DNA of 64,000 bases from Oegoconia quadripuncta (lineage: Eukaryota > Arthropoda > Insecta > Lepidoptera > Autostichidae): assembly GCA_949316235.1 (NCBI GenBank), contig OX438741.1:12277124-12341123 (forward strand), written 5' to 3'. Of this stretch, positions 1 through 10,670 are shown one piece after another. The translations under genes were made by a program, and so were the position numbers. Position 1 is the stretch's first letter; each line of letters opens with the position of its first letter. The notes under the pieces are model-generated. The model was not told the DNA's origin. It searched no databases and saw only the letters and a program-made list of their open reading frames with translations.

Positions 1-37
1 TATTGATACATCAAAGCAAATCTTAAGTATCTACCTA

Positions 38-1098
38 TACAGGGCGTCCCAAAGTTATGGGACATGAAGGGGAAGTACCTTAAATATTGTAGATAGTGAA
101 TTTTGCTCAAAGAAGACTTTATGTTATTTTTAAAAGTTAGTAATTCTGCATTCATAGATTTTCTAAAAATTACTTGCTTCGGCTGGGAATCGAACCGACT
201 TAAATGTGAAAAAAAAACACCCTACTTTTATGATGCCAATCGAAAGAATAGCTAAAAAATAATAACTCTGCCTAAGTAACATAGTATTTTAAAAGAAAGG
301 AACAACATAAAATGATTGAGTCAAATTTCAAGAAAGTTATTTATTGCCGACGCCTTCAAATTTTAAGGGATAAGATAAGAAACCATTCCGCGGCGGAGCA
401 AGAAAACTTAATTTTCCAACAAGATGGAGCTCCGGCTCATAATAGTCGGAGAGCAGCAGATTTTCTAAATGAATGTTTTCCTACATGGATTGGTACAAAT
501 GGACCGATTAGATGGCCGGCCAGATCCCCGGACCTCACACCATTAGATTTCTTCTTTTGGGGATACGTGAAAGATATGCTATACAAAAAGCGATACGAGA
601 ACGTAGGCGAGTTGCAAACAGAATTGTGCCATATCACATCGAGTGTTCACCATAAAATGATTAGAAAATCAACAGGCAGCGGGCTCATTAAAAGATTGGC
701 GATTTGCGTAAGACAAGAGGGATCACATTTTGAGCATTTAATTAATTAATTTACAAAAAAATACCTACTTAATTGACTACGGCAGTTTCATGTATGTTTT
801 TTATTTGATTAAAATGATTAATTTCACGTTGTTCCTTTCTTTTAAAATACTATGTTACTTAGGCAGAGTTATTATTTTTTAGCTATTCTTTCGATTGGCA
901 TCATAAAAGTAGGGTGTTTTTTTTTTTCACATTTGAGTCGGTTCGATTCCCAGCCGAAGCAAATAATTTTTAGAAAATCTATGAATGCAGAATTACTAAC
1001 TTTTAAAAATAACATAAAGTCTTCTTTGAGCAAAATTCACTATCTACGATATTTAAGGTACTTCCCCTTCATGTCCCATAACTTTGGGACGCCCTGTA
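38..1098 (+). mobile_element. Tc1/mariner-superfamily transposon, copy 1, internally deleted
   Basis: Starts TACAGGGCGTCCC and ends with its reverse complement, flanked by TA on both sides (36-37 and 1099-1100), the target duplication typical of IS630/Tc1/mariner elements. The inverted repeats are very long: 38-313 and 821-1098 match almost base for base. Compared with copy 2 at 3814-5938, the 5' UTR and N-terminal half of the transposase are deleted, leaving only the C-terminal half of the ORF. Non-autonomous. Confidence 0.9.
312..749 (+). pseudogene. Truncated transposase ORF (C-terminal half) of mariner copy 1
   Basis: 145-residue open frame. The first 14 residues read through former 5' UTR; from LQILRDK on, it is identical to residues 223-353 of the intact transposase in copy 2. 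It keeps the second and third catalytic aspartates (QQDGAPAH and SPDLTPLD) but has lost the DNA-binding domain and the first aspartate (WTDES), so it cannot be catalytically active. Whether the ATG is used is unknown. Confidence 0.8.
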
Positions 1099-1100
1099 TA

Positions 1101-2149
1101 TAATGACTGTAATAAAAAAAAATGCATATATCTGTGATCCGGTCTATATGATTTATGGTCAATGCCAATGATAACTATTCAGTGTAATTTAGGGCAATGT
1201 TGTCTATGGCTCTAATTACAAAAATTGTTTATAACCAGAATAAACATGCAATTATACATTCAAGGTCGAAATAACATTTTGAATGCCATTTTCTACGACG
1301 TGATGTGAATTTAACAATTTGAGGTTAGCTCGAGGCTAAACATTTTGTGGCTAATGTCTCAAGTTGATAAAACCGGTCTAATATTTCGAGCAATGCTTTC
1401 GTTTAACATTTATATTGTTAATACTATTTCTGGTTTTATCTGGCATATTTTACCTGATTATAGCATCTTAACATATTTATCAAATAAATAATAATATGTT
1501 GCTTAACCATATTTACTCCGTTTCCTACTTCAATGCTCAGGTTGACTGGAAAAGATCATTTATACAGATAAGTCTGCCGTCATATGACCTGTCGTTCATA
1601 TGTAATGTTATGGTGGAATAAAGAATACATTAATAACCCTTTATGCAAAAAGAGAGGTGTTATGAGATTAAAATCTATTTCTGTCTGTGGAGCTTTCTGT
1701 GGCATTGTAACGGCAATACGACTGAACTTATTCTAATTTTTTAACAATCAAACAAACTAACATCCAAACTTTTGTATTTATAATATTAGTTATATTATTA
1801 TTTTTTTAGTTAGATTCTATTTGTAGGAAATTTAATTAGTATCACTCTTATTAGGAAATCGGAAGCTAGGAAGCGTTTATTACACCATCTAAATGCAGAG
1901 ACTAATTCGGAATAATTTGCTGGTTGAAGTAAGAATATTTGAATTAACCGAACCAAGCCTCCCAGCAATGTATGCCGAATTAGTCTCTGCATTTAGGATA
2001 GAAGTAGTGCGGTCGTGAGTCCCCAATCCACTAAATCGGAATCTAATTGTTCTAACTTCGATTGCACCTTCCTATTTTCTAATTAATCCTACAAAGAAAA
2101 TAATGTAATTAAAAAAAAAACATTTTTTTTAAATCATACAAACATATAA
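1101..2149. other. AT-rich non-coding stretch, no gene seen
   Basis: About 1 kb with no ORF of convincing composition and no splice-phased exon. It could be upstream intron of longer shot isoforms or intergenic DNA. I see no recognisable repeat family apart from homopolymer runs. Confidence 0.4.
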
Positions 2150-2370
2150 ATAAATATTTCGGACACTTACACCAATCATCTAGTCCCAAACTGAGCAAGC
2201 TTGTGCTATGGATACTAGATAACGGATAAATATACATAAATATTTATACAAACATCCATGACTCTGGAATAAATGTTCGTATTCATCACACAAACATTTA
2301 CCCCTCGCGGGACGTTGGTTTCGCTGACTGGGTCACTATCCACTACACCAAACGGTCGTCAAAGTAATAA
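2150..2370 (-). repeat. tRNA-derived SINE, family B, minus strand
   Basis: Contains the family tail (cggacacttacaccaatca ... ctagtcccaaact ... ggatactagataacggat) and, at its right, the head with ccactacaccaaacggtcgt, the complement of a tRNA-like box A region. The same family recurs at 9108-9278, 9283-9455, 31710-31835, 35765-36015 and 40722-40840. Confidence 0.7.
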
Positions 2371-3354
2371 GCGCTTACTCCTCATTTTTTTTAATTAATT
2401 CATTAGTTTAAGCATTACAAAGTTACAATGCCAAAGACAAAGTATTTACAGTCTTTTAACGTTTCTTATTGTACACTCTCGTTCTTAGAAACTTATCAAC
2501 GAAAAATTTACAATGTATGAACTAAAACTTGACATAATACCTATATAAAACATTCGCGTGTACGTGTTAATGGAGCACTATTTACAAGTCGCAAACCTTA
2601 ATGCGCACCTTTCAAAGCTCAATTTGGTTTAACACGGGCATGAAAACATTACATGCTATACGCAGAAGTCATTATTTGATGTAAATAATGCCTACTATAT
2701 TTTACTGGAGTAAGTAGTGTTTGTTAGTTTATTATTTGTTATTAGTCTTCCGCCCGTGACTCCGCCCGTATGGATTTAGTTGTGGTATTCATTTAAAAAA
2801 GTCTGAACAAAACTACACTCAAATCGGACTACGCATCATTGAGATACATCCGGACAAAGACTGGACACATACACACAACGCCGGTAAACACATAACACTT
2901 GTAATACAACTCTATTTATTAGCGTAGCCAACAAAATACTTTAATGTGCTTAGCTGGGATTATTAACATAAATATAATTTTTCGTCGGTGGTTCATATAA
3001 CAATGCTTTCGGCCGATTTCGGCCATGGCGACCTCTTTGACTTCTAATAAGCTTACAGTAAGTTAATTTGAGAAACGTCGCCTGATATATATTTGGTGTT
3101 TCCATGTGAGCCAAAAATAGATAAAGTCGTTATGGAAGATGGATGCGCGCCATGTCAACTCCTTAAGACGATTTAGCGTGGAAACGATAAGGAGACGGTA
3201 GTGTATTTTGAACCCTAACAAAGGTGTAATCAGTTTATGGTAGTTGAACTTGTTTTTCTGCCAATGGTCAGAATTGTCTTTGATTCCGTTGTAATGGTAA
3301 TTAATTTCTATTCATTTATCATCAATCAATCATGGTGTTAAATGAAGTTGAGTA
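2371..3354. other. Non-coding stretch with a short dispersed repeat
   Basis: No coding exon recognised. A segment at about 3003-3055 (tttcggccatggcgacc...tttgact) recurs at about 6071-6122, so part of the stretch is a dispersed repeat. The rest shows nothing I can name. Confidence 0.4.
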
Positions 3355-3665
3355 ATAATGACTACCTGAATGACAAACACGTTTGGTGTACTTCGACCAG
3401 CTCCCCAAAATTATAAAATTGTATTAGTTATATACTTCATTTAAAAAAAAAGGACGACAATGATCTTGTGGGTTTCCTGCGCCGCTTCTTTTCCCACAGA
3501 TGATTTCCCTTTCCGAAGCGATAGTAGCTTGGGCATACCGACTGACAGATAAATGCAATAAAATTTTTATATTTCCAGTAGATTTAAATTGACATTCAAC
3601 AAATGATATCATGTATCTTACGTTGAAATAAATGCTTGAAGTTTGAAATTTGAACAGCTTGTTGG
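3355..3665 (+). repeat. LINE-type retroposon 3' end
   Basis: Matches 55385-55700 closely (gactacctgaatgacaaacac..., then ttcttttcccacagatgatt..., ending gttgaaataaatgcttgaag). The shared end containing an AATAAA-like signal and the translation 'DYLNDKHAW' at its start resemble other LINE C-terminal ends in this window (43780-44185, 58190-58620). 5'-truncated and non-coding now. Confidence 0.6.
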
Positions 3666-3689
3666 CTGCAGATTTGTCTAAGATGGTGG

Positions 3690-3812
3690 TAGCTAGTTAA
3701 GTCTGAATCGCCCTAACACCAACCAAGCCTACCCATTAAATTGTGGGCCATTGGTAGGCCATTGTAGCCAGACGTAAAACGGCCTACCACCACCCAAGCC
3801 TAACCAGTAGAT
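3690..3812. repeat. Left part of a degenerate tandem array
   Basis: Roughly two units of a 70-80 bp motif around 'ccaaccaagcctaaccagtag' and 'ggccattggtaggc'. The array continues at 5941 on the other side of the transposon at 3814-5938, showing the transposon inserted into it. Confidence 0.65.
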
Positions 3813-3813
3813 A

Positions 3814-5938
3814 TACAGGGCGTCCCAAAGTTATGGGACATGAAGGGGAAGTACCTTAAATATCGTAGATAGTGAATTTTGCTCAAAGAAGACTTTATGT
3901 TATTTTTAAAAGTTAGTAATTCTGCATTCATAGATTTTCTAAAAATTATTTGCTTCGGCTGGGAATCGAACCGACTCAAATGTGAAAAAAAAAACACCCT
4001 ACTTTTATGATGCCAATCGAAAGAATAGCTAAAAAATAATAACTCTGCCTAAGTAACATAGTATTTTAAAAGAAAGGAACAACGTGAAATTAATCATTTT
4101 AATCAAATAAAAAACATACATGAAACTGCCGTAGTCAATTAAGTAGGTATTTTTTTGTAAATTAATTAATTAAATGCTCAAAATGTGATCCCTCTTGTCT
4201 TACGCAAATCGCCAATCTTTTAATGAGCCCGCTGCCTGTTGATTTTCTAATCATTTTATGGTGAACACTCGATGTGATATGGCACAATTCTGTTTGCAAC
4301 TCGCCTACGTTCTCGTATCGCTTTTTGTATAGCATATCTTTCACGTATCCCCAAAAGAAGAAATCTAATGGTGTGAGGTCCGGGGATCTGGCCGGCCATC
4401 TAATCGGTCCATTTGTACCAATCCATGTAGGAAAACATTCATTTAGAAAATCTGCTGCTCTCCGACTATTATGAGCCGGAGCTCCATCTTGTTGGAAAAT
4501 TAAGTTTTCTTGCTCCGCCGCGGAATGGTTTCTTATCTTATCCCTTAAAATTTGAAGTATTCCTAAATACTTTTCTGTGTTCAAGGTTCCTTGGTAAAAA
4601 TGGATTAAGAAAACCCGGTTTTTTAAAAGTCCGCACCAACAGTTGAGTGAAAAACGCACTTGGTTATTAGTTTCAGTCACTCGTAGGGGATTTTCTTTAG
4701 ACCAAATACGATTATTGTTGCGGTTATACATACCGTTATTGCTAAAGTTAGATTCGTCTGTCCAAATAATATTATCCAAAAAATTTGGATCTTCGAGCAA
4801 TCGTGCCTGGATATCAAGACAGAAATTTTTTCTCCTTTCTGTATCGCCCGGAAGTAATTTTTGAACCAATCGTCCTTCAACATAACTCTTAAAACCGTGT
4901 TTTTTTAATACACGGTGTATTTTACTTTTTGAAACTCCAATTTCATGTTCTCCTTCTCTCACCGATGCTTTCGGAAAAGCCGAAAAGTAAATTAAAATAC
5001 CAAGTTCTTCGTCGTTGATCGTATGGTTTTCTTGCTGTGGTTCTCTTGGGCGTTTATCGAAACGTCCCAGAGTTTTCAAATTGTTCACAAGCCTTTTCAA
5101 AACTTTACGAGACGGTATTTGTCTATCAGGATATTTTACGCCATACCACCGCAAACTTCTAGAGATATCTTTATCGTTCAAAAAATATGCTTCCATTAGA
5201 TCAAAACTTACTTGATATGCCATGTTCGCAATAAATTAACACAATAACACTTGTGTAAGTGAATTGAGACTAAACAGATCAATATCCGAAAAACAAACGC
5301 TCGCACATACTGTTCCATTTTCAAATTTAAGAACAACATTTAAAAATATCACTTCTTTTTAAAATATCTTAAAAAGTATGCATTCAAACAAACGCTGTCA
5401 TAAACTGTTCCATTTTCAAATTATAAATTATTTATTTTTGTTTTTAATTTGCCTTCTGTCTAGCTTACAGAGGACGTATTGAAATACAAGTTTTATCATT
5501 TCATCTACACGTGCACTTATAATAAGGAAAACTATGTTAGTACCTATTTTATGAAGTGGGTACTTATTTACGAATAATCAATGCTATCTTTGGAATGATA
5601 ATATCGCTACTTTTCGAACGTCGTCGGCAATAAATAACTTTCTTGAAATTTGACTCAATCATTTTATGTTGTTCCTTTCTTTTAAAATACTATGTTACTT
5701 AGGCAGAGTTATTATTTTTTAGCTATTCTTTCGATTGGCATCATAAAAGTAGGGTGTTTTTTTTTTTCACATTTAAGTCGGTTCGATTCCCAGCCGAAGC
5801 AAGTAATTTTTAGAAAATCTATGAATGCAGAATTACTAACTTTTAAAAATAACATAAAGTCTTCTTTGAGCAAAATTCACTATCTACAATATTTAAGGTA
5901 CTTCCCCTTCATGTCCCATAACTTTGGGACGCCCTGTA
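3814..5938 (-). mobile_element. Tc1/mariner-superfamily transposon, copy 2, full length
   Basis: 2,125 bp, begins TACAGGG, ends CCCTGTA, flanked by TA at 3812-3813 and 5939-5940. Inverted repeats of about 276 bp are far longer than the ~30 bp usual for mariner. Carries an uninterrupted transposase on the minus strand. Protein-identical overlap with copy 1 implies recent mobility. Possibly autonomous. Confidence 0.92.
4162..5223 (-). CDS. Tc1/mariner-like DDD transposase, intact
   Basis: 353 residues, complete frame from ATG at 5223 to stop near 4162. Residues 1-110 look like a helix-turn-helix DNA-binding region (for example VSKSKIHRVLKKHGFKS at 98-113). The catalytic core shows D156 in WTDES, D246 in QQDGAPAH and D287 in SPDLTPLD, followed by FFFWGYVKD. 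There are 40 residues between the second and third D, against 34 in mariner (DD34D) or Tc1 (DD34E); this is nearest to the described DD41D group. It would cut and paste the element at TA sites. No frameshift or stop is present, so activity is possible. Family placement beyond the superfamily is uncertain. Confidence 0.9.
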   Translation of the reverse strand: MAYQVSFDLMEAYFLNDKDISRSLRWYGVKYPDRQIPSRKVLKRLVNNLKTLGRFDKRPREPQQENHTINDEELGILIYFSAFPKASVREGEHEIGVSKSKIHRVLKKHGFKSYVEGRLVQKLLPGDTERRKNFCLDIQARLLEDPNFLDNIIWTDESNFSNNGMYNRNNNRIWSKENPLRVTETNNQVRFSLNCWCGLLKNRVFLIHFYQGTLNTEKYLGILQILRDKIRNHSAAEQENLIFQQDGAPAHNSRRAADFLNECFPTWIGTNGPIRWPARSPDLTPLDFFFWGYVKDMLYKKRYENVGELQTELCHITSSVHHKMIRKSTGSGLIKRLAICVRQEGSHFEHLIN

Positions 5939-5940
5939 TA

Positions 5941-6460
5941 GGTCAAGCACAAAATGCCCTACTACTAACTAAGCTTAACAAGTAGATTATAGGTCATTGG
6001 TAGACTATCTATTCAGGCGCAAAATGCTCTACCACCAGTCAAGCCTAGCCAGTAGATATCTATATGATGATGATTATGCTTCCGACCGATTTCGGCCATG
6101 GCGACCACTTTGACTCCTAATCGGTTTGGCGCTATGAACTATGTCATTGGTAGGCAGCTAGTCAGACGCCAAATATCAAGCAAGCCTAACCAATAGATTA
6201 TATTATTGGTAGATTATCTAACTAACCAATCATGCCATTGTAGGTCATTGGGTGATTAGCTAACCAGGCGAAAAATGCCCTGCCACCAACCAAGCCTTAC
6301 TAGTAGTTGTGGGCCCTTGGTAGGCTAGGCTAGCTAGAAAAAGCTCTACCATCAACCAAGCCTAACCAGTAAATTGTGGGCCCTCGGTAAGCTAGGCTAG
6401 CTAGCAAACAGCAATGCTGTAAAACCAAGTCTAACCTACTGGTTAGATTGTAGGTATTTA
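5941..6460. repeat. Right part of a degenerate tandem array
   Basis: About six imperfect units of 70-90 bp containing 'aaaatgccctaccaccaac', 'aagcctaaccagtag' and 'tcattggtaggct'. One unit is interrupted by a dispersed element (about 6064-6140, ttcggccatggcgaccac) also found near 3003. The unit resembles the end of a dispersed repeat at 38940-39020 (agctagccaggcggacattt...ccctaccaccaacc), so the array probably arose by amplification of that repeat. Confidence 0.6.
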
Positions 6461-6654
6461 TTACTGGTCGACCACTTACACACCGAAGTACCTATTTATA
6501 ATAATAATTCAAAGTAAACTGCACAATTAATGCCTCTGTGATGTGGTTCACTATAAATATTTACATATTCAGTAAACGATCCATAAAATCAAAATAGCTT
6601 ATGACCGCGTTTGTTTATGAGGCAGTAAAATTAATCGATATAAGAAACGACGAG
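6461..6654. other. Short non-coding spacer
   Basis: No ORF or known repeat recognised between the tandem array and the retroposon tail that follows. Confidence 0.3.
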
Positions 6655-6860
6655 CGGGATGCCGCCATGGTGGATGCGGATTCGATCATTGGACGAGTAT
6701 GATATTGGAACCTTCAAGAAACGACCTACACCTTCCTCAAAGGCCGGCAACGCATCTGTGACCCTTTTGTGGTGTCCATGGTCGGCGTTGATTGCTTTCC
6801 ATCAGGTGACCCGCATGCTCGTTTACCGCCCTCTCATATATGTATATAAAAAAAAAATTG
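6655..6860 (+). repeat. Lepidoptera-type LINE/SINE 3' tail
   Basis: Sequence of the form 'cttcaagaaacgacctacacc...aaggccggcaacgcatctgtg...ggtgtccatggtcggcg...catcaggtgacccg...' followed by an A-rich end near 6848. Tails of this kind are abundant in lepidopteran genomes; this is the main family-level hint to the organism. The local ORFs are by-products. Confidence 0.55.
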
Positions 6861-7640
6861 GACATTTTAAAGTGATCATTTTGATCATAGTGAATATTAT
6901 TTTTTTGGCGGACTTTCCACCTTTTTTGGACCTCTTTTTTCTCTCCCCCAATAAGACATGGTGCGCGAAGCGTCCCTGCGCTCGATAAGATTTGATAAAG
7001 TGGACATTTCAAAATAGTCAATTCAAAATCAAATTATAAAGCGGTTACTTTTAAAAATTAACGCTGCCTATACTTAACTTAATATTATCCGATAGTACAC
7101 ACAAAGTTTAGCTAAATTTGAATTTGCCGTTCCCAAAAAATAATCAAAAATGTTTGTATGGAGAAAACAGTCTTTCAATTCTTCATACAAAACGCCAATT
7201 TCATAGGTAAAGGACCTAATATCCTTAAGATCGCGTGATCACCTTTTACGACACCCACGGGAAGAACCGGATCCCTTTCAATTCTTCCGGGTACTAACCA
7301 CACGGCAAAAAAATATTAGCTCGTTCTAACCTTCATGCTAAGTCATTCCGACTTAGGTTTAAAGATTTTTAAAAGGCAATTTGCTTCGTTCTCTTTATCG
7401 TCCACCGCTAAATTATTGTTTCTTTCATTGCGTGCCTAGAGACTATTTCACGACAAAATACTACGCCTAAAATAGAGTTTTTGGTATAATTGAATGACGA
7501 CCGCCCACCTCGATACTAATGGGTTAACAATGCGAAAACTTCCATATATAACCTAGAGGAATCGTTGCATCCCTCCATATAGATAACAGAATTTTGAGGT
7601 TATAGGTCATTGTACTTATTAGAAAATGGTTTTGGTAGTG
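6861..7640. other. Non-coding stretch upstream of the putative promoter
   Basis: No exon with flanking splice signals recognised. Around 7220-7290 lies 'ccttttacgacacccacgggaagaac', similar to 'ccttttacgacacccatgaaaaggac' at about 39570-39596, so part of it is a dispersed repeat. Confidence 0.35.
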
Positions 7641-8147
7641 TCAAGATTACACGTCCGCACCGGCCGGCGCAAAGCAATGCGCGCGCATCGCGAGTTTTCC
7701 TCTATCGAATCGGACCAGTCACTTCTTAACCTCAAACTGTAGGAAAACAGCTGTTTTTACCTCTCTAACTTTTACGTAATAATTTAATTATCCAACAATG
7801 GGAAGCTTCATCATCCAAACGCGCCGGAAACACATTACGAAATAATTTAAATTTAGAACTTCGCTATATTTTTCTCATTTTACGGTTTTCTGGCTCCCGT
7901 TCAGTTTTCAGCTAATCCGCTCGGCGGTCAGCTGTGTTCTTATTTTAAATTGCATTAAGAATCTCCTTAATTTGACACGCCTATCATTATTATTTTTTTT
8001 GTCATTCTTGCCATTTTCTAGGTAACATTTATGTTTATTTAAAATAATTATTGGTGAAATGTGAACAGATTTTGTGTGAAATATGTAGTGTTAAGTGAAA
8101 CAGAGAAATAACTAGTTATTTTAGTGTTGTGATAATAACTTTTTAAA
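7641..8147 (+). promoter_or_regulatory. shot: Putative internal shot promoter and 5' UTR
   Basis: A locally GC-rich patch (about 7650-7690, rich in CG and GCGC) stands out in AT-rich surroundings. Further on, ttcagtt at 7900 fits an insect initiator (TCAGT) about 245 bp before the ATG at 8148. No clear TATA box is placed upstream of it. This would drive the isoform starting in exon 1. It is inferred only from position and weak motifs. Confidence 0.3.
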
Positions 8148-8186
8148 ATGGAGGAGTATGAATACGATTTCGCTTACGAATGCCGG
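8148..8186 (+). CDS. shot: shot exon 1: alternative first coding exon
   Basis: 13 codons, MEEYEYDFAYECR, phase 0 out. The ATG sits in AAAATGG, a good insect start context, and TAA at 8136-8138 is in frame just upstream, so the frame cannot come from a further upstream exon through this sequence. Donor CGG|GTTTGT is acceptable but not ideal. Joins in frame to exon 2. The acidic/aromatic start matches no domain. Moderately confident because the exon is short. Confidence 0.6.
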
Positions 8187-8745
8187 GTTTGTATAAATTG
8201 CTGTTAGCTTTAAGTACTTAGACAGATATGTACTAAAGACGACAGCATTTAACAAAAACCATGTTTGTGGGACTAAACTTTTCGAGCTTCAAAAGATAAG
8301 TACATGAAGATATTAAAAGTTATTAACATCTGTCAAGGTCTACTTTAGTCCTGCATATGAGACATATAATATAGTCTGTGATTCGTTTTTCGTATTTGAC
8401 CTACTTGGCGTTCCGTATAATATGGTTTTTATTATTGCTGTATGCCTGTAGCTAAACATTACGATATTACGTAGTCTATTATATGGATGTGTCTTTCGTT
8501 ATCCCTTAAAATCAGCTAACGTCACCCCACCCAGCCGGGGAAATAGGGCGGAACTTCCTATGAATTAATCTTGAAGCCGTATTATTTTGAAAATTCTATT
8601 TTCAAAACTTTGATAGAAATTAACACGGACCGTTCAATACATTTACTTGATAAAAAATATATCCAGTTCTACGTATTATATGCTTCATAATAAATGTCAT
8701 TTTTTTTACTATTGATCGTGAAAGATTTCTTAAACTTATATATAT

Positions 8746-8792
8746 ATTTGAAAGCGTTTATTATATTATATACGTAATAAACGCTTTCAAAT
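8746..8792. repeat. Perfect 18-bp inverted repeat (hairpin)
   Basis: Arms 8746-8763 and 8775-8792 (atttgaaagcgtttatta and its complement) are perfect, with an 11-base loop. It lies in intron 1. Could be a small foldback remnant; too AT-rich and without a T-run for a terminator, and this is eukaryotic DNA. Confidence 0.6.
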
Positions 8793-9107
8793 CGCAAGAC
8801 AATAATAACGCCTTTTTATAACGTGTTATTTAGCACGTGGCATTAATCTATAATATGTAATGTATATGCTAGAAAGGGTTACATTTTTTTCACATCACTA
8901 GCGAAGGGGTGCGGTTAGCCGCATTTTTAAGGTGTAGTCGCAAAACGAGCTCCTATTTAAGGCCTTTACACACGCTAGACATTCAATGTTATGCGGGTGA
9001 CGTTCTTGATTATTGGATAGAACCAACACTTTATTAAATATCGTGAAGTATAATAGGCAGCTATTATGAATATATAAATAAATGTTTGTGTGTGTGTAAA
9101 AATGTTG

Positions 9108-9278
9108 AGGGGTAAATGTTTGTGTGATGAACACGAACATTTATTCCGGAGTCTTGAATGTTTATATAAATATTTATGTATGTTATCCGTTATCTAGTAT
9201 CCATAGCACAAGCTTTGCTTAGTTTGGGACTAGATGATTCGTGTAAGTGTCCGAAATATTTATTTATATTTATTAAAT
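9108..9278 (+). repeat. SINE family B, 3' part, plus strand
   Basis: Begins at ggggtaaatgtttgtgtgatg, has the tail tatccgttatctagtatcca...gcttagtttgggactagatg...gtgtccgaaatattta. The tRNA-like head is missing. Forms an inverted pair with the copy directly to its right. Confidence 0.7.
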
Positions 9279-9282
9279 AAAA

Positions 9283-9455
9283 CCGACACCTTACACCAAT
9301 AGTCTAGTCCCAAACTAAGTAAAGCTTATACTATGGATACAAGGTAACGGATATACATACATAAATATTTATATAAACGTCTATGACTAGTTTATAATAG
9401 TTCGTATTCCTCACACAAACATTTACCCCTCGCGGGATTCGAATCCGCAACTGCT
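9283..9455 (-). repeat. SINE family B, minus strand
   Basis: Reverse-oriented copy: ccttacaccaatagtctagtcccaaact ... cacacaaacatttacccctcg ... gggattcgaatccgc, the last being the complement of a box B region. Only a few bases separate it from the plus-strand copy at 9108-9278, giving a roughly 170-base inverted repeat inside intron 1. Confidence 0.7.
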
Positions 9456-9829
9456 AATTGGTCCAGATGAGCAGAACACATGCTAATTTTCATTATATAA
9501 TTTATTAAAACTGTTAAAGAAAAAAAGAAAAAGCATTGTATGTTTCATACAATACGTAAGAAAGTACATCATTGATAAACGAATATAAGAACTCCGATTG
9601 AATGCCATGTCAATAAATACGCAACACACAAGCATAAAATCATTGTTAGAGCTTAACTTTTAATTATGTACAAAATTATACTCTAAATATTCTTGCTGTG
9701 CAAAGAAATTTGTTTTACACTGTCATTACATTTACGTAAATATGTGTACTATTTTATGAAAGAAATAACACAAAAATTGACCCTGATATTGCCAGTTACC
9801 CGAAGTTGTAAGGTGTAGTGGGTAGCAAT

Positions 9830-10360
9830 TAGTGATGCAACGGAAGTGTCTTAGCGGAACCAGAAACGGAAACAGATGTCAAAAGTAAATTTTAGCAGAA
9901 ACGGAAACGGATGCAGAAACGGAAGTGTAATATGAAAAAACAAATTTACAAATATATGTATATCTTTATTAAGTATCAAATACACCAAATCTAGATTAGA
10001 AATAGATATATTAGAAATCTACTATAGAAAACAATATTCCAATTTCACAACTGAACATTTTAGTAATATTCAAAATTAAGTAGTGGTAAGTTATATTTTA
10101 TGAAAAGTAATTTGGCCGCTTTTGCACCTAACAATTATTACGGTGTTCTTCGTATATAAGATCAGCTCCGCTAAATAATGATGACCCCTCCCCCGCGCGC
10201 TCAACCATCCAGCGACTCGCAAGCGCCTCGCGCCGCGCATGCGTAACTCTCAGCCGTCTCCGTTATAAAAGTAGCGGAAACAGAAGCAGAAACGAATGTT
10301 GAAAAGCGCGCGGAACTTCCGCACTTGCGGAAACAGAAACAGAGATCCGTTGCATCACTA
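9830..10360. mobile_element. Non-autonomous hAT element (MITE)
   Basis: Terminal inverted repeats TAGTGATGCAACGGA and TCCGTTGCATCACTA, flanked by an exact 8-bp duplication GTAGCAAT (9822-9829 and 10361-10368), the hallmark of hAT insertion. Subterminal regions carry many copies of 'cggaaac' motifs, usual transposase-binding arrays. No transposase ORF. A CG-rich patch near 10195-10260 lies inside. Confidence 0.88.
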
Positions 10361-10670
10361 GTAGCAATGCTCCCTAGTAAACCAACGTTTGTAGATTCTA
10401 ATCACGATAGGGTTAAATCCGTTATCTATTTAATAACCAATGTAGTGTAAAGAGTCCGAATTGTGTCTTGTCTGTAAAGATATTCGAAAGTCTATAAAAA
10501 AACATGGAATTCAGGAAATTTCCATTTCAAACTGTCTTTACTCTCTGCAGGAATTTTTCGATTTTAAAGACGAATAGTTATTTTAGAACAAATGATATTA
10601 TCGTGCTAGTTGGTGGATAATTAATGAAAATGAATATTTAGATTATGTAGAAGTAAAATTTTATAACTTA

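Noticed and set aside
852..1103. 83-codon ORF, also seen in variants at 3800-3997, 5692-5985, 60661-60987 and 61481-61807
   Set aside because: It is a frame through the transposon's long inverted repeat, present wherever an arm is read in one direction; no codon bias or domain.
5941..6460. Regularly spaced repeats resembling a CRISPR array
   Set aside because: Units are imperfect, have no unique spacers, and the context is a eukaryotic genome.
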